DNA of 64,000 nucleotides from Candidatus Pantoea edessiphila (GCF_002933345.1 NZ_PDKR01000003.1:24298-88297); one strand, 5' to 3'; counted from the first letter of the stretch, positions 41,170-54,261 are shown. Translations and numbers: made by a program. The notes: a model not told the origin generated them from the sequence alone.

Positions 41170-41544
41170 ATGGCAACAATCAATCAACTAGTACGTAAGC
41201 CTCGTATCCGTAAAATCACCAAAAGCAATGTACCAGCACTAGAATCTTGTCCACAAAAAAGAGGTGTATGTACTCGTGTATATACAACAACACCTAAAAA
41301 ACCGAATTCTGCTTTACGTAAGGTTTGTCGAGTAAGGTTAACTAATAGCTTTGAAGTAACCTCTTACATAGGGGGGGAAGGACATAATTTGCAAGAACAT
41401 TCTGTAGTTCTGATTCGAGGCGGTCGAGTTAAGGATTTACCAGGAGTACGTTATCATACTATTAGAGGAGCTTTGGATTGCGCAGGCGTTAAAGATCGTA
41501 AAAAAGCACGTTCTAAATATGGCATGAAGAAGCAAAAAGCTTGA
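41170..41544 (+). CDS. rpsL: 30S ribosomal protein S12
   Basis: uS12 at the decoding centre, 124 residues. [14 protein letters not shown] contains Lys 43, and [13 protein letters not shown] the other accuracy residues, all in the streptomycin-sensitive form. First gene of the str operon; the leader carries a strong GGGAGCTCC site before the ATG. Confidence 0.99.
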   Translation: MATINQLVRKPRIRKITKSNVPALESCPQKRGVCTRVYTTTPKKPNSALRKVCRVRLTNSFEVTSYIGGEGHNLQEHSVVLIRGGRVKDLPGVRYHTIRGALDCAGVKDRKKARSKYGMKKQKA

Positions 41545-41614
41545 TATTAAATAAGTAATATATTACTTATTTTTAATATTTAATCTAAAAAACAATAAAG
41601 TTAACGGAGTATTT

Positions 41615-42085
41615 ATGCCACGTCGTCGTGTTATAAGTCAACGTAAAATTTTACCAGATCCTAGATTTAAATCTGAATTATTAGGTAAATTTATAAATAT
41701 TTTAATGATTGATGGTAAAAAATCTATATCTGAATCAATAGTATATTCTGCTCTTAAAGCATTATCTAAACGTCTTGGTAAAAGTGAAATAGAAACATTT
41801 GAGATAGCTATTGAAAATGTGCGTCCGATAATTGAAGTTAAATCACGTCGTGTAGGCGGTTCTACATATCAAGTACCTGTGGAAGTACGTCCAATTAGAC
41901 GTGATGCTTTAGCAATGCGTTGGATTGTAGAAGCTGCTCGAAAAAGAGAAGAAAAATCTATGATTCTAAGATTAATAAATGAACTTTCAGATGCTGTAGA
42001 AAATAAAGGCATTGCAGTAAAAAAAAGAGAAGAAGTTCATCGTATTGCGGAAGCAAACAAAGCTTTTGCTCATTATCGTTGGTAA
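41615..42085 (+). CDS. rpsG: 30S ribosomal protein S7
   Basis: uS7, assembly initiator for the 30S head; in E. coli it also represses the str operon by binding its mRNA. 156 residues: [35 protein letters not shown] and [12 protein letters not shown] are diagnostic. The 102-base gap to fusA carries an imperfect inverted repeat. Confidence 0.99.
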   Translation: MPRRRVISQRKILPDPRFKSELLGKFINILMIDGKKSISESIVYSALKALSKRLGKSEIETFEIAIENVRPIIEVKSRRVGGSTYQVPVEVRPIRRDALAMRWIVEAARKREEKSMILRLINELSDAVENKGIAVKKREEVHRIAEANKAFAHYRW

Positions 42086-42087
42086 CA

Positions 42088-42141
42088 AAATGTTTAATTT
42101 ACTATTACAGTAAATTGACTACTAGTAAATTTTAAACATTT
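42088..42141 (+). promoter_or_regulatory. Inverted repeat between rpsG and fusA
   Basis: AAATGTTTAA-TTTACTA pairs with TAGTAAATTTTAAACATTT around an 18-base loop, with two unpaired bases. It starts just after the rpsG stop. It could be an attenuating or stabilising mRNA hairpin; no U tract follows. Function is inferred from position only. Confidence 0.35.
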
Positions 42142-42187
42142 GCTTGTCTCAAATTACTTTGAAAGTCTTAAAAATCAGAGGAATTAA

Positions 42188-44296
42188 ATGGCTCGTACAA
42201 CACCTATTACACATTACCGAAATATCGGTATTAGTGCACATATTGATGCTGGTAAAACAACCACCACAGAACGTATTTTATTCTATACTGGAGTAAACCA
42301 TAAGATAGGAGAGGTACATGATGGTGCAGCTACTATGGATTGGATGGCTCAAGAACAAGAAAGAGGTATCACCATTACTTCGGCTGCCACTACTACATTT
42401 TGGTCTGGTATGGCTAATCAGTTTGATCCGCATCGTATTAACATCATTGATACTCCAGGACATGTTGATTTTACTATTGAAGTAGAACGTTCTATGCGTA
42501 TTCTTGACGGTGTAGTTATGATTTACTGTGCAGTTGGTGGCGTTCAACCACAATCAGAAACTGTATGGCGGCAAGCAAATAAATATAAAGTTCCTCGTCT
42601 TGCATTTGTTAATAAAATGGATCGCATGGGTGCTAATTTTTTAAATGTTGTCAAACAATTAAAAAATCGCTTGGGAGCTAATCCTGTTCCTATACACTTG
42701 GCAATTGGGGCAGAAGAAAAGTTTATAGGTATTATTGATTTAATCAAAATGAAAGCTATTTATTGGAATGATAAAGATCAAGGTGTTACATTTACATCTG
42801 AAGAAATTCCAAATAATATGTTAAATATAGCCCAAGAATGGCGTCAAAATTTGATTGATGCAGCTATCGAATCATCTGATCAATTGATGGAAAAATATTT
42901 TAATGATGAAACTATTACAGCAAATGAAATTCAAAAATCATTGCGTAAAAGAGTATTGAACAATGAAATAGTACTCGTTACCTGTGGTTCTGCATTTAAA
43001 AACAAAGGTGTTCAATCTATGTTAGATGCAGTAGTAGAATATCTACCTGCACCAACTGATATTCCTCCAGTTAAAGGATTGTTAAATAGTAATCAAGATG
43101 ATATTGTTGTGCGTCAATCTGATGATAAAGAACCATTTTCTGCATTAGCTTTCAAAATAGCAAATGATCCATTTGTTGGTAATTTGACATTTTTTCGTGT
43201 TTATTCAGGTGTTGTCAGTTCAGGTGATGCTGTATTAAATTCGGCTAAATCTCATCGAGAGCGTTTTGGTCGTATTGTCCAAATGCATGCTAATAAACGT
43301 GAAGAAATAAAAGAAGTTCGGGCAGGAGATATAGCTGCAGCTATAGGTCTTAAAGATGTTATGACTGGTGATACATTATGTGACCTAAATGACCCAGTAG
43401 TACTTGAACGTATAAAATTTCCTGAACCAGTTATATCTATTGCCCTTGAACCAAAAACTAAAGCTGATCAAGAAAAAATGAGTTTAGCATTAAATCGTTT
43501 AGCAAAGGAGGATCCATCTTTTCGTGTATGGATTGATGAAGAATCTAATCAGACTATCATAGCTGGTATGGGTGAATTACACTTAGATATAATTGTTGAT
43601 CGTATGAGACGTGAGTTCAATGTTGAGGCTAATATAGGAAAGCCTCAAGTTGCCTATAGAGAAACGATTAAAGAAAAAATTACAAATATTGAGGGTAAGT
43701 ATATAAAACAGTCTGGTGGCCGTGGCCAATATGGGCATGTAGTGATTGACCTATATCCGTTAGAATTAGGTAGTAAAGAATACGAATTTATTAATGATAT
43801 TAAAAGTGGTGTCATCCCTAATGAATATATACCAGCGGTTGATAAAGGTATTCAAGAACAGTTAAAAGCGGGACCATTAGCTGGTTATCCAGTGGTTGAT
43901 TTAGGTGTGCGTTTGCACTTTGGTTCTTATCACGATGTAGATTCTTCAGAACTAGCTTTTAAATTGGCCGCATCTTTAGCATTTAAAGATGGATTTAAAA
44001 AAGCTAAACCTGTTTTACTTGAGCCAATTATGAAAGTTGAAGTTGAAGCGCCAGAAGAGAATACAGGAGATGTTATTGGAGATTTAAGTAGCCGTCGTGG
44101 TATTCTTAGAGGTCAAGAATCAAATTCAATGGGTGTAATTATTTATTCTGAAGTACCTTTATCTGAAATGTTTGGTTATGCAACTCAATTACGTTCGTTG
44201 ACTAAAGGTCGTGCTTCTTACTCCATGGAGTTTTTGAGATATGACGAAGCGCCCAACAACATCGCTCAGGCTATTATTGAAGCTCGTGGTAAATAA
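42188..44296 (+). CDS. fusA: Elongation factor G
   Basis: GTPase that drives ribosome translocation and, with RRF, recycling. 702 residues. G1 [15 protein letters not shown] (about 16-30), G2 [12 protein letters not shown]3 [13 protein letters not shown]4 [10 protein letters not shown], then domain IV with [14 protein letters not shown] and domain [14 protein letters not shown]. Third gene of the str operon. Confidence 0.99.
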   Translation: MARTTPITHYRNIGISAHIDAGKTTTTERILFYTGVNHKIGEVHDGAATMDWMAQEQERGITITSAATTTFWSGMANQFDPHRINIIDTPGHVDFTIEVERSMRILDGVVMIYCAVGGVQPQSETVWRQANKYKVPRLAFVNKMDRMGANFLNVVKQLKNRLGANPVPIHLAIGAEEKFIGIIDLIKMKAIYWNDKDQGVTFTSEEIPNNMLNIAQEWRQNLIDAAIESSDQLMEKYFNDETITANEIQKSLRKRVLNNEIVLVTCGSAFKNKGVQSMLDAVVEYLPAPTDIPPVKGLLNSNQDDIVVRQSDDKEPFSALAFKIANDPFVGNLTFFRVYSGVVSSGDAVLNSAKSHRERFGRIVQMHANKREEIKEVRAGDIAAAIGLKDVMTGDTLCDLNDPVVLERIKFPEPVISIALEPKTKADQEKMSLALNRLAKEDPSFRVWIDEESNQTIIAGMGELHLDIIVDRMRREFNVEANIGKPQVAYRETIKEKITNIEGKYIKQSGGRGQYGHVVIDLYPLELGSKEYEFINDIKSGVIPNEYIPAVDKGIQEQLKAGPLAGYPVVDLGVRLHFGSYHDVDSSELAFKLAASLAFKDGFKKAKPVLLEPIMKVEVEAPEENTGDVIGDLSSRRGILRGQESNSMGVIIYSEVPLSEMFGYATQLRSLTKGRASYSMEFLRYDEAPNNIAQAIIEARGK

Positions 44297-44361
44297 AAAT
44301 ATAGGTTTTAATTTGAATAAATATCTTTTATTAAAAGATATTATAGTTAAGGAATTTAACC

Positions 44362-45546
44362 ATGGCAAAAGAGCAATTTCAACGAAATAAATTGCACATA
44401 AATGTAGGTACTATTGGTCATGTTGATCATGGTAAAACTACTTTAACTTCAGCAATCACAACTGTTTTATCAAAAAAATACGGCGGTCAAGCTTGTGCTT
44501 TTGATCAAATCGATAATGCGCCAGAAGAAAAAGCTCGTGGTATTACTATCAATACTTCTCATGTTGAATATGAAACCTTAAATCGTCATTACGCACATGT
44601 TGATTGTCCTGGTCATGCTGATTATATAAAAAATATGATTACAGGTGCTGCACAAATGGATGGAGCAATCCTAGTTGTTGCCGCAACTGATGGTCCAATG
44701 CCACAAACTCGTGAACATATTTTACTAGGTCGTCAAGTTGGTGTTCCTTATATAATTGTATTTTTGAACAAATGTGATTTAGTTGATGATGAAGAACTTT
44801 TAGAGTTAGTTGAAATGGAAGTCCGTGATTTACTATCACAGTATGATTTTCCAGGAGATAGTACTCCAATTATTCGTGGTTCTGCTTTAAAAGCATTAGA
44901 AGGAGAATTGGAATGGGAACAAAAGATCATAGAATTAGCTGATTATCTTGATAAATATATTCCAGAACCGGTACGTGCAATTGATTTGCCATTTTTATTA
45001 CCAATTGAAGATGTTTTTTCAATATCTGGTCGAGGTACAGTTGTTACCGGTCGTGTTGAACGTGGTAGTATAAAAGTAGGTGATGAAGTAGAAATTATAG
45101 GAATTAAACCAACCGTAAAGTCAATATGTACTGGTGTTGAAATGTTCCGAAAATTATTAGATCAAGGGCAAGCGGGTGAAAATTGTGGTATCTTGTTGCG
45201 TGGTATTAAAAGAGAAGATATTCAGCGTGGTCAAGTATTAGCTAAGCCTAATACTATTAAACCCCATGTAAAGTTTGAAGCTGAGGTTTATGTTTTATCA
45301 AAAGAAGAAGGTGGTAGGCATACTCCTTTTTTTAAAGGTTATCGTCCTCAATTTTATTTCCGTACTACGGATGTTACTGGTTCGATAGATCTTCCAGACG
45401 GTGTTGAAATGGTAATGCCAGGTGACAATATAAAAATGTTTGTTACTTTAATTCATCCCATCGCAATGGATGATGGTTTACGTTTTGCTATTCGTGAGGG
45501 AGGTAGAACAGTTGGTGCAGGAGTTGTAACTAAAGTTGTTAGTTAA
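44362..45546 (+). CDS. tufA: Elongation factor Tu
   Basis: GTPase delivering aminoacyl-tRNA to the ribosome. 394 residues, full length. [54 protein letters not shown] and the domain-3 [12 protein letters not shown] are intact. Closes the str operon and is followed by a strong hairpin at 45547. No second tuf copy is in the window. Confidence 0.99.
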   Translation: MAKEQFQRNKLHINVGTIGHVDHGKTTLTSAITTVLSKKYGGQACAFDQIDNAPEEKARGITINTSHVEYETLNRHYAHVDCPGHADYIKNMITGAAQMDGAILVVAATDGPMPQTREHILLGRQVGVPYIIVFLNKCDLVDDEELLELVEMEVRDLLSQYDFPGDSTPIIRGSALKALEGELEWEQKIIELADYLDKYIPEPVRAIDLPFLLPIEDVFSISGRGTVVTGRVERGSIKVGDEVEIIGIKPTVKSICTGVEMFRKLLDQGQAGENCGILLRGIKREDIQRGQVLAKPNTIKPHVKFEAEVYVLSKEEGGRHTPFFKGYRPQFYFRTTDVTGSIDLPDGVEMVMPGDNIKMFVTLIHPIAMDDGLRFAIREGGRTVGAGVVTKVVS

Positions 45547-45580
45547 TATTTAAGTGGCCGTCTGCACGGCCACTTAAATA
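45547..45580 (+). terminator. Terminator hairpin of the str operon
   Basis: Perfect 15-base-pair stem (TATTTAAGTGGCCGT / ACGGCCACTTAAATA) with loop CTGC, beginning at the tufA stop. It is among the most G+C-rich stretches of non-coding DNA here, so it is under selection. A T run is not obvious after it. Confidence 0.8.
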
Positions 45581-46471
<891 letters not shown>

Positions 46472-46495
46472 TCTGTTAATGGAGAGGTTGAATTA

Positions 46496-47125
46496 ATGAC
46501 TGGGTTAGTTGGTAAAAAGATCGGAATGACTCGTATCTTTACTAAGGAAAGTGTATCCATTCCTATAACAGTAATTGAAGTTAAAGATAATCATGTTGTT
46601 CAAATTAAAGATCTCGTAAATGATGGCTATAATGCTATTCAAGTAACTACTGGAAATAAAAAAACAAATCGTATAACTAAAGCTCAAGCTGGTCATTTTA
46701 AGAAGGCTATGGTTGAAGCTGGTCTTGGTTTATGGGAATTTCGAGTTGGCAAAAGTGAATTATATTCTTTAGGTCAAAAAATTAGCATAGAATTATTTTG
46801 TGATATAAAGAAAGTAGATATAACTGGTATATCTAAAGGTAAAGGATTTGCCGGGACAGTGAAGAGATGGAATTTTCGTACTCAAGATGCTGCTCATGGT
46901 AATTCTCTATCACATAGAGTCCCTGGTTCTATAGGTCAAAATCAAACGCCTGGCAGAGTTTTTAAGGGTAAAAAAATGGCAGGGCAATTAGGTAAAGAAC
47001 GCGTAACTATTCAGAGTTTAGATGTAGTATGTGTTGATATTAAAAGAAAATTGCTTTTAGTCAAAGGTGGTGTTCCCGGTGCTATAGGTGGTAATTTAAT
47101 TATTAAACCAGCCATTAAGACTTAG
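46496..47125 (+). CDS. rplC: 50S ribosomal protein L3
   Basis: uL3, an early assembly protein reaching the peptidyl transferase centre. 209 residues. [14 protein letters not shown] at the start, [17 protein letters not shown] and the Gln-containing [19 protein letters not shown] loop are conserved. Second gene of the S10 operon, after a GAGAGG site. Confidence 0.99.
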   Translation: MTGLVGKKIGMTRIFTKESVSIPITVIEVKDNHVVQIKDLVNDGYNAIQVTTGNKKTNRITKAQAGHFKKAMVEAGLGLWEFRVGKSELYSLGQKISIELFCDIKKVDITGISKGKGFAGTVKRWNFRTQDAAHGNSLSHRVPGSIGQNQTPGRVFKGKKMAGQLGKERVTIQSLDVVCVDIKRKLLLVKGGVPGAIGGNLIIKPAIKT

Positions 47126-47138
47126 GAGAATAGCGACG

Positions 47139-47747
47139 ATGGAATTATCATTGCAAGATGCTCAAAGTACTATGACTATTTCTGAAACTACTTTTTGTCA
47201 TCCTTTTAATGAAGCATTAGTTCATCAAGTCGTTGTTGCATATGCATCAGGTGCTCGTCAAGGAACTAGTGCACAAAAAAGTAGAGCTGAAGTAAGCGGT
47301 TCTAGTAGAAAACCTTGGCGTCAGAAAGGCACTGGTCGTGCAAGAGCAGGTTCTATAAGAAGTCCTATTTGGCGCTCTGGTGGAGTAACTTTTGCTGCAA
47401 AACCCCAAAAATATAATCAAAAAGTTAATAAAAAAATGTATCGAGGTGCATTGAAAAGTATTTTTTCAGAGTTAATACGTCAAAATAGATTAATAGTTTT
47501 TACAAATTTCGCTATAGAATATCCAAAAACTAAATTGTTATTGCAAAAATTACAAAATTTAGGATGTAGTAGAAATATTCTTATAATTACCCATACAACT
47601 GATAAAAATTTATTTTTATCAGCTCGCAATTTATATAAAGTGGATATAAAAACTGTAAAAAATATTAATCCAGTTAGTTTAATTGTGTCTGATAAAATCA
47701 TTATAACAGTTGATGCAATGAAACAAATTTCGGAGATGCTAGAATGA
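47139..47747 (+). CDS. rplD: 50S ribosomal protein L4
   Basis: uL4, exit-tunnel protein and, in E. coli, repressor of the S10 operon. 202 residues. [20 protein letters not shown] and the tunnel loop [19 protein letters not shown] are complete. The C-terminal half is more A+T-drifted. Its stop overlaps the rplW start (ATGA). Confidence 0.98.
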   Translation: MELSLQDAQSTMTISETTFCHPFNEALVHQVVVAYASGARQGTSAQKSRAEVSGSSRKPWRQKGTGRARAGSIRSPIWRSGGVTFAAKPQKYNQKVNKKMYRGALKSIFSELIRQNRLIVFTNFAIEYPKTKLLLQKLQNLGCSRNILIITHTTDKNLFLSARNLYKVDIKTVKNINPVSLIVSDKIIITVDAMKQISEMLE

Positions 47748-48046
47748 ATAGTAAAGAACGTTTTTTTGAAATAATAAGAAAACAACATTCTTCTGAAAAA
47801 GCATCTTCTTTAGTTAAGAATACTAGTACTATTGTGCTTAAAGTAAGTAAGAATACTAATAAAAAAGAAATTTTTTTAGCTGTTGAAAAAATATTTGAAG
47901 TAAAAGTAAAAAATGTAAATACCTTGATTGTGAAAGATAAAATTAAAAACAATAAAAAACAAAAAAATCGTCAAGAGAATTGGAAAAAAGCTTATATTAC
48001 TTTACAAAAAGGCCAAAACTTAGATTTTATTAATATCTCTGAATAA
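47744..48046 (+). CDS. rplW: 50S ribosomal protein L23
   Basis: uL23, docking point for trigger factor and SRP at the tunnel exit. 100 residues. [42 protein letters not shown] and [16 protein letters not shown] match the family, with many Lys/Asn replacements. Start overlaps the rplD stop by four bases. Confidence 0.97.
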   Translation: MNSKERFFEIIRKQHSSEKASSLVKNTSTIVLKVSKNTNKKEIFLAVEKIFEVKVKNVNTLIVKDKIKNNKKQKNRQENWKKAYITLQKGQNLDFINISE

Positions 48047-48068
48047 TGCTGAAGGAAATAAAACAATA

Positions 48069-48890
48069 ATGGCAGTTATGAAATGTAAGCCAACATCTCC
48101 AGGTCATAGGCATATGGTGAAAGTAGTTGATTTAAATCTTTACAGAGGAAAACCATTCGCTAATTTATTAGAGAAAAAGATTAAATCTGGAGGACGTAAT
48201 AATAATGGTAGAATTACTACGCGTCATATTGGTGGTGGTCATAAGCAAAGTTATCGTGTAATAGATTTTAAAAGGAATAAAGACAATGTTTCTGCATCAA
48301 TTGAACGTTTAGAATACGATCCAAATCGTTCTGCAAATATTGCCTTGGTATTATATAAAGATGGTGAGCGTCGTTATATTTTAGCTATTAAAGGTTTGAA
48401 AGTTGGTGATAAGATTCAATCTGGTAATAATGCTTTAATCAAATTAGGTAACACACTTCCAATTAATAATATTCCAGTAGGTTCAATTATACATAATGTA
48501 GAAATGAAACCAGGTAAAGGTGGTCAGATTGCTCGTTCTGCTGGTTCGTATGCTCAAATAGTTGCAAAAGAAAATTTTTATGTTACTTTGCGTTTACGTT
48601 CAGGAGAAATACGTAAAGTTAATTCTAATTGTCGAGCAACTTTAGGAGAAGTTGGTAATGCTCAACATATGTTACAATCTTTTGGTAAAGCTGGAGCATC
48701 TCGCTGGCGCGGTATTCGTCCTACTGTTCGAGGAACAGCTATGAATCCTGTAGATCATCCACATGGAGGTGGAGAAGGTCGTAATTTTGGCAAACATCCC
48801 GTAACTCCATGGGGTATTCAAACTAAGGGGAAAAAAACCCGCAATAATAAACGTACTGATAAATTTATAGTACGTAGACGTAATAAATAA
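48069..48890 (+). CDS. rplB: 50S ribosomal protein L2
   Basis: uL2, needed for subunit association and peptidyl transfer. 273 residues. HRMVKVV-type N-terminus ([16 protein letters not shown]), [20 protein letters not shown] and the essential [20 protein letters not shown] with its His are present. Fifth gene of the S10 operon. Confidence 0.99.
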   Translation: MAVMKCKPTSPGHRHMVKVVDLNLYRGKPFANLLEKKIKSGGRNNNGRITTRHIGGGHKQSYRVIDFKRNKDNVSASIERLEYDPNRSANIALVLYKDGERRYILAIKGLKVGDKIQSGNNALIKLGNTLPINNIPVGSIIHNVEMKPGKGGQIARSAGSYAQIVAKENFYVTLRLRSGEIRKVNSNCRATLGEVGNAQHMLQSFGKAGASRWRGIRPTVRGTAMNPVDHPHGGGEGRNFGKHPVTPWGIQTKGKKTRNNKRTDKFIVRRRNK

Positions 48891-49196
<306 letters not shown>

Positions 49197-49205
49197 GGGA
49201 AAAAA

Positions 49206-49538
49206 GTGGAAAGTATCGCTAAATATCGCCGTGCTCATTCTTCTGCCCAAAAGTTGCGATTAGTAGTGAATTTGATTCGAGGAAAAAAAGTATCAGAAGC
49301 TTTAAATGTTTTAGTGTATAGTAATAAAAAAGCAGCCTTATTAGTAAAAAAAGTATTAGAATCTGCTATAGCTAATGCTGAAAACAACAATGGTTCTGAT
49401 ATTGACGATTTAAGAATTAAAAAAATTTCAGTAGATGAAGGACCTACTATGAAAAGAATGATGCTACGTGCTAAAGGTCGTTCTGATCGTATTGTAAAGC
49501 GTACTAGCCATATCACTGTAGTTGTATCTAATCGCTGA
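49206..49538 (+). CDS. rplV: 50S ribosomal protein L22
   Basis: uL22, lines the exit tunnel. 110 residues starting at GTG after a GGGGAAAAAA stretch. [32 protein letters not shown] and the beta hairpin [21 protein letters not shown] are conserved. Nine bases separate it from rpsS. Confidence 0.99.
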   Translation: MESIAKYRRAHSSAQKLRLVVNLIRGKKVSEALNVLVYSNKKAALLVKKVLESAIANAENNNGSDIDDLRIKKISVDEGPTMKRMMLRAKGRSDRIVKRTSHITVVVSNR

Positions 49539-49554
49539 AATACGGAGATTAGTA

Positions 49555-50253
49555 ATGGGTCAAAAAGTGCATCCAAATGGGATGAGGTTGGGTATCATAA
49601 AGCCGTGGAATTCTACTTGGTTTGCAAATACAAAAGAATTTGCAAGCAATTTGGAAAACGACTATAAGGTACGTCAGTTTCTTACTAAAAAACTAGCTAA
49701 AGCTTCTATATCTCGTATAGTTATTGAAAGACCAGCTAAAAGTATACGTGTGACTATCCATACTGCTCGTCCTGGTATAGTAATTGGTAAAAAAGGTGAA
49801 GATGTAGAGAAACTGAGGGTGTCTATAGCAAATATTTCTGGTGTTCCTACGCAAGTTAACATATCTGAAGTATGTAAACCGGAATTGGATGCAAAGTTAA
49901 TAGCGAACAGTATTACCTCTCAGTTAGAACGTCGCGTAATGTTTCGACGTGTTATGAAAAGAGTTGTTCAAAACGCTATGCGTTTGGGTGCCAAGGGCAT
50001 TAAAGTTGAAATTAGTGGTAGATTAGGAGGGTCTGAAATAGCACGTACAGAATGGTGTCGTGAAGGACGTGTACCTTTACATACTATACGTGCTGATATT
50101 GACTATAGTATCGCTGAAGCTTACACCACCTATGGTGTAATTGGTGTAAAGGTATGGGTTTTTAAAGGTGAAATTTTAGGTAACTTAATTTCTATCGAAC
50201 AATTAGATTCAACTAATCAACCTAAAAAACAGCAGCGTAAAAACCGTAAGTAA
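49555..50253 (+). CDS. rpsC: 30S ribosomal protein S3
   Basis: uS3, mRNA entry and helicase site of the 30S. 232 residues from ATG 49555 (site CGGAG), which matches the E. coli start [13 protein letters not shown]; longer frames upstream overlap rplV and are not used. KH motif [32 protein letters not shown] near the end. Confidence 0.99.
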   Translation: MGQKVHPNGMRLGIIKPWNSTWFANTKEFASNLENDYKVRQFLTKKLAKASISRIVIERPAKSIRVTIHTARPGIVIGKKGEDVEKLRVSIANISGVPTQVNISEVCKPELDAKLIANSITSQLERRVMFRRVMKRVVQNAMRLGAKGIKVEISGRLGGSEIARTEWCREGRVPLHTIRADIDYSIAEAYTTYGVIGVKVWVFKGEILGNLISIEQLDSTNQPKKQQRKNRK

Positions 50254-50265
50254 AGGAGAATCGCT

Positions 50266-50679
50266 GTGTTACAGCCAAAACGCACAAAATTCCGTAAAGT
50301 ACATAAAGGTAAAAATCGTGGTTTAGCTACCGGGACTAAAATTAGCTTTGGTATGTTTGGCTTAAAAGCAGTTGAGCGTGGTCGTTTAAGTTCCAAACAA
50401 ATTGAAGCTGCTCGCCGTGCTATGACTCGTGCAGTTAAACGTCAAGGTAAAATATGGATTCGTGTATTTCCAGATAAACCGATAACTGAAAAACCATTAG
50501 AAGTACGTATGGGTAAAGGTAAAGGTAATGTCGAGTATTGGGTTGCCATGATTCAACCAGGTAAAATTCTTTATGAAATAGATAGTAGTGTAACAGAAGA
50601 TTTAGCCCGAGGGGCATTTAAATTGGCAGCTGCAAAGCTACCTATCAAAACTACCTTTGTAACTAAAGCGATAATGTAA
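50266..50679 (+). CDS. rplP: 50S ribosomal protein L16
   Basis: uL16 near the A-site tRNA elbow. 137 residues with a GTG start, AAAGGAG upstream. [39 protein letters not shown] and [13 protein letters not shown] are conserved. Stop and rpmC start overlap (TAATG). Confidence 0.99.
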   Translation: MLQPKRTKFRKVHKGKNRGLATGTKISFGMFGLKAVERGRLSSKQIEAARRAMTRAVKRQGKIWIRVFPDKPITEKPLEVRMGKGKGNVEYWVAMIQPGKILYEIDSSVTEDLARGAFKLAAAKLPIKTTFVTKAIM

Positions 50680-50864
50680 TGAAAGCAACAAAGTTGCGTA
50701 AAAAAAATATTGAAGAACTGAATACTGAACTGTTTAGTTTGTTGCGTGAAGAATTTAATTTACGTATGCAAGCGTCATCCGGTCAGTTACAGAAAACTCA
50801 TTTATTAAAACAAGTACGTCGTGATATCGCACGAGTTAAAACTTTAATAACTGAAAAAGGTTGA
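50679..50864 (+). CDS. rpmC: 50S ribosomal protein L29
   Basis: uL29 at the tunnel exit, 61 residues. [21 protein letters not shown] and [15 protein letters not shown] form the usual two-helix hairpin. Coupled to rplP by a one-base overlap and followed after six bases by rpsQ. Confidence 0.98.
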   Translation: MKATKLRKKNIEELNTELFSLLREEFNLRMQASSGQLQKTHLLKQVRRDIARVKTLITEKG

Positions 50865-50870
50865 TAATTT

Positions 50871-51134
50871 GTGATTACCAATAAAATCCGTACGCTACAA
50901 GGTCGTGTTATTAGTGATAAGATGCAGAAATCTGCAGTTGTTGTAATTGAACGCCTTGTAAAACATCCTATATACGGTAAATTTATTAAACGTACAACTA
51001 ATTTGCATATTCATGATGAAAAAAATGAATGTAAAATTAATGATATAGTAGAAGTTTGTGAATGCCGTCCTTTTTCTAAAACTAAATCATGGAAATTGGT
51101 TCGTGTAATAGAAAGAGCTATTTTGCAAAATTAG
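50871..51134 (+). CDS. rpsQ: 30S ribosomal protein S17
   Basis: uS17, OB-fold primary binder of 16S rRNA. 87 residues with GTG start. [32 protein letters not shown] and [13 protein letters not shown] are diagnostic. Last gene of the S10 operon; a terminator follows at 51164. Confidence 0.98.
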   Translation: MITNKIRTLQGRVISDKMQKSAVVVIERLVKHPIYGKFIKRTTNLHIHDEKNECKINDIVEVCECRPFSKTKSWKLVRVIERAILQN

Positions 51135-51163
51135 AATATAGATATAGAAATATAATAATAGGT

Positions 51164-51193
51164 GAACGGCTCGGAAGGGTCGTTCGTTTTTTT
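51164..51193 (+). terminator. Intrinsic terminator of the S10 operon
   Basis: GAACGGCTC (51164-51172) pairs with GGGTCGTTC (51177-51185) around GGAA, followed by a run of seven T. It sits in the gap between rpsQ and rplN, the normal boundary of the S10 and spc operons. Confidence 0.9.
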
Positions 51194-51295
51194 CCTTGAT
51201 TAAATTTTTTATATTAACAATATTAATTTTTTTAAAAAAAGATAATATTGTTAAAAATTAGTTGTAATTATAAAAAAATTAAGTGGGGTAATAAA

Positions 51296-51667
51296 GTGAT
51301 TCAAGAACAAACTATGCTATGCGTTGCTGATAATTCTGGCGCTCGTAGAGTAATGTGTATTAAAGTGTTAGGTGGTTCACATCGACGATATGCTAGAATT
51401 GGTGATATAATAAAAATTACTATTAAAGAAGCAATTCCTCGTGGTAAAGTAAAAAAAGGGGAAGTTTTAAAAGCAGTGATTGTTCGTAGTAAAAAAGGTG
51501 TTCGGCGTTTAGATGGTTCTACAATTCGTTTTGATAATAATGCCTGTGTTGTTTTAAATAATAATAGTGAACAACCAATCGGTACACGTATTTTTGGACC
51601 AGTCACTCACGAACTGCGTACTGAAAAATTTATGAAAATTATTTCGTTAGCACCAGAAGTGCTCTAA
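51296..51667 (+). CDS. rplN: 50S ribosomal protein L14
   Basis: uL14 at the subunit interface. 123 residues starting at GTG 51296 (GTGGGG site), which matches [19 protein letters not shown]; an in-frame ATG 48 bases upstream is not needed. [19 protein letters not shown] and [13 protein letters not shown] are conserved. First gene of the spc operon. Confidence 0.98.
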   Translation: MIQEQTMLCVADNSGARRVMCIKVLGGSHRRYARIGDIIKITIKEAIPRGKVKKGEVLKAVIVRSKKGVRRLDGSTIRFDNNACVVLNNNSEQPIGTRIFGPVTHELRTEKFMKIISLAPEVL

Positions 51668-51682
51668 TTGAGGTAAATAATG

Positions 51683-51997
51683 ATGGCAGCTAAGATTCGT
51701 CGTAATGATGAAATCATTGTTTTAACTGGTAAAGATAAGGGCAAACGAGGAAAGGTGAAAAGTATATTAATTTCTGGCAAGGTTATCGTAGAAGGTGTTA
51801 ATCTAATAAAGAAACATCAAAAACCTATTTCATCACTTAATAAACCTGGTAGTATTATTGAAAAAGAAGCAGCAATCCAAATTTCTAATGTTGCACTTTT
51901 TAATTCAATTACTGGAAAAGCAGATCGTGTAGGTTTTAGATTTGAAGAAGGTAGGAAAGTTCGTTTCTTTAAATCTAATAACAAAACAATTAAGTAA
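51683..51997 (+). CDS. rplX: 50S ribosomal protein L24
   Basis: uL24, one of two assembly-initiator proteins of the 50S. 104 residues from the second of two adjacent ATG codons (the first, 51680, is equally possible). [20 protein letters not shown] is the KOW motif; NLIKKHQKP and [16 protein letters not shown] follow. spc operon. Confidence 0.98.
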   Translation: MAAKIRRNDEIIVLTGKDKGKRGKVKSILISGKVIVEGVNLIKKHQKPISSLNKPGSIIEKEAAIQISNVALFNSITGKADRVGFRFEEGRKVRFFKSNNKTIK

Positions 51998-52011
51998 TTT
52001 GGAGTAAAATG

Positions 52012-52551
52012 ATGTCTACATTACAGGATTATTATAAAAATGAAGTGATCCAAAATCTCAAAGCTCATTTTGGTTACAATTCTGTCATGCAAGTTCCTAA
52101 AATCAGTAAAATTACAGTAAATATGGGTGTTGGTGAAGCGGTTGTGGATAAAAAAATATTAGATAATGCTATATCTGATTTAACAGCAATTTCTGGCCAA
52201 AAACCTTTAATTACCAAAGTTAGAAAATCAATAGCAGGATTTAAAATCAGACAAGGATATCCTATTGGTTGTAAAGTTACACTTCGCGGAAAAAGAATGT
52301 GGGAATTTTTAGAACGCTTAATTGTCATCGTTATACCGCGTATTCGTGATTTTCGTGGTTTTTCAGTTAAATCATTTGACGGTTTTGGTAATTATAATAT
52401 AGGGATACGTGAACAAATTATCTTTCCTGAAATTAGATATGATAAAATGAATCACATTCGGGGATTAGATATTGCTATCAGTACTTCTGCAAAATCTGAT
52501 AAGGAAGGCTTAGCTTTACTTGCAGCCTTTAATTTCCCTTTTCGTAAATAA
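52012..52551 (+). CDS. rplE: 50S ribosomal protein L5
   Basis: uL5, binds 5S rRNA and P-site tRNA. 179 residues from ATG 52012 after GGAG; an adjacent upstream ATG is possible. [36 protein letters not shown] and [17 protein letters not shown] are diagnostic. spc operon, after rplX. Confidence 0.98.
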   Translation: MSTLQDYYKNEVIQNLKAHFGYNSVMQVPKISKITVNMGVGEAVVDKKILDNAISDLTAISGQKPLITKVRKSIAGFKIRQGYPIGCKVTLRGKRMWEFLERLIVIVIPRIRDFRGFSVKSFDGFGNYNIGIREQIIFPEIRYDKMNHIRGLDIAISTSAKSDKEGLALLAAFNFPFRK

Positions 52552-52575
52552 TTAAGGTGAGGTGATATATCTAAT

Positions 52576-52881
52576 ATGGCTAAAAAATCAATGAAAGCTA
52601 GAGAAGTTAAGCGTATAAAATTAGCAAATAAATTACTTACGAAACGTAATGATCTTAAAGCAATTATTGCTAATACTAAAGTTTCTAATAAAATGCGCTG
52701 GGATGCGATTTTAAAATTGCAATGTCTTCCTCGTGATTCTAGCCCTTCACGTCAACGTAATCGTTGTCGTCAAACAGGTCGTCCTAGAGGTTTTTTACGA
52801 AAATTTGGTTTAAGTCGTATAAAAGTTAGAGAAGCAGCAATGCGTGGAGATATACCAGGACTTAAAAAAGCTAGTTGGTAA
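52576..52881 (+). CDS. rpsN: 30S ribosomal protein S14
   Basis: uS14 in the 30S head. 101 residues, the long form without zinc ligands. [39 protein letters not shown] and [19 protein letters not shown] are conserved. spc operon between rplE and rpsH. Confidence 0.98.
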   Translation: MAKKSMKAREVKRIKLANKLLTKRNDLKAIIANTKVSNKMRWDAILKLQCLPRDSSPSRQRNRCRQTGRPRGFLRKFGLSRIKVREAAMRGDIPGLKKASW

Positions 52882-52922
52882 TAATTTTGCAGATTAATTT
52901 AACTATAATGAGGAAAAAATTA

Positions 52923-53318
52923 ATGAGTATGCAAGATTCTGTAGCTGATATGTTAACAAGAATACGTAACGGTCAGTCTTCAAATAAGGTCGCTGTTAAT
53001 ATGTCTTCTTCTAAACTAAAACTAGCAATTTCTAAAGTTCTTAAAGAAGAAGGATATATTGAAAATTTTAAAGTTATAGATAATGATAAAAAGACGCAAT
53101 TAGAACTCACTTTAAAATATTTTAAAGGTAAACCGGTGTTGTCAAAAATTCAAAGAATAAGTCGCCCTGGTTTAAGAATTTATAAAAAGAAAAATAACCT
53201 TCCAAAAGTTATGGATGGTATGGGTGTAGCTGTTATTTCTACATCTAAAGGTGTTATGACTGATAGTATGGCACGTTATATAGGTCTTGGTGGAGAAGTT
53301 ATTTGCCATTTAGCGTAA
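52923..53318 (+). CDS. rpsH: 30S ribosomal protein S8
   Basis: uS8, central-domain 16S binder and, in E. coli, repressor of the spc operon. 131 residues from ATG 52923 ([17 protein letters not shown]) with a GAGG site; an open frame continuing upstream overlaps rpsN and is not used. [18 protein letters not shown] and [11 protein letters not shown] are conserved. Confidence 0.98.
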   Translation: MSMQDSVADMLTRIRNGQSSNKVAVNMSSSKLKLAISKVLKEEGYIENFKVIDNDKKTQLELTLKYFKGKPVLSKIQRISRPGLRIYKKKNNLPKVMDGMGVAVISTSKGVMTDSMARYIGLGGEVICHLA

Positions 53319-53343
53319 GATAATAATTATTTTGGAGGATTTA

Positions 53344-53877
53344 ATGTCTCGTATTGCTAAAACGCCTATTATTATTCCAATTGGTGTAGAGGTGAAACTA
53401 AATGGTCAGGTAATTTCAATAAAAGGTAAAAATGGAGAATTACATCAGTTTATAAATAGTTCAGTTAAAATACAATATATTGATAATATTTTAACTTTCA
53501 ATCCTTGTAAAGATTGTGTTAGTGGTTGGTCACAAGCTGGCACATCCCGTTCGATAATTAATGCAATGGTTATTGGAGTTGATAAAGGTTTTATTAAAAA
53601 ATTGCAATTAGTTGGAGTGGGTTATCGTGCATCAGTTAATGATAATATAGTAAATTTATCTTTAGGTTTTTCTCATCCTATAAATCATTCTTTACCTAAT
53701 GGTGTTTTTGCTGAATGTCCAATTCAAACTGAAATCATTTTAAAAAGTGCTAATAAGCAGTTAATAGGTCAAGTAGCAGCTGATTTACGTTCTTATCGTC
53801 CTCCAGAACCCTATAAAGGTAAAGGTATTTGTTATATTGATGAGAAAATTGCTATAAAAGAAGCTAAAAAGAAGTAG
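53344..53877 (+). CDS. rplF: 50S ribosomal protein L6
   Basis: uL6 near the sarcin-ricin loop. 177 residues from ATG 53344 (GGAGGA upstream). [46 protein letters not shown] and [13 protein letters not shown] are diagnostic. spc operon. Confidence 0.98.
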   Translation: MSRIAKTPIIIPIGVEVKLNGQVISIKGKNGELHQFINSSVKIQYIDNILTFNPCKDCVSGWSQAGTSRSIINAMVIGVDKGFIKKLQLVGVGYRASVNDNIVNLSLGFSHPINHSLPNGVFAECPIQTEIILKSANKQLIGQVAADLRSYRPPEPYKGKGICYIDEKIAIKEAKKK

Positions 53878-53887
53878 TAGGTATATA

Positions 53888-54244
53888 ATGAACAAGAAAA
53901 GATCTGCTCGTATCCGTCGTAGTAATAGCACAAGATGTAAGATTAAAGAATTAGGTGCTATTCGTTTAGTTGTACATCGTACCCCACGTCATATTTATGC
54001 ACAGGTAATTAGTTCAAGCGGTTCTAAAGTTTTGATTTCTGCTTCCACTGTAGAAAAAATTATTAATAACCAACTTCAATATACTGGTAATAAAAAAGCT
54101 GCTAGTGTTGTAGGTAGATTTATTGCAGAACGTGCAATGAAAAAAGACATTACTAGTGTTTCCTTCGATAGGTCTGGTTTCAAATATCACGGTCGTATTA
54201 AAGCGTTAGCGGATGCTGCCCGTGAAGTCGGCCTTAAATTCTAG
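53888..54244 (+). CDS. rplR: 50S ribosomal protein L18
   Basis: uL18, 5S rRNA binder. 118 residues. [36 protein letters not shown] and the C-terminal [20 protein letters not shown] are conserved. Ten bases after rplF in the spc operon. Confidence 0.98.
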   Translation: MNKKRSARIRRSNSTRCKIKELGAIRLVVHRTPRHIYAQVISSSGSKVLISASTVEKIINNQLQYTGNKKAASVVGRFIAERAMKKDITSVSFDRSGFKYHGRIKALADAAREVGLKF

Positions 54245-54261
54245 TAGGTAGGTATTTAAAT

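Noticed and set aside
51301..51606. 101-codon frame antisense to rplN, and similar long frames opposite other ribosomal genes
   Set aside because: These are shadows of constrained codons on the other strand; none resembles a protein family.
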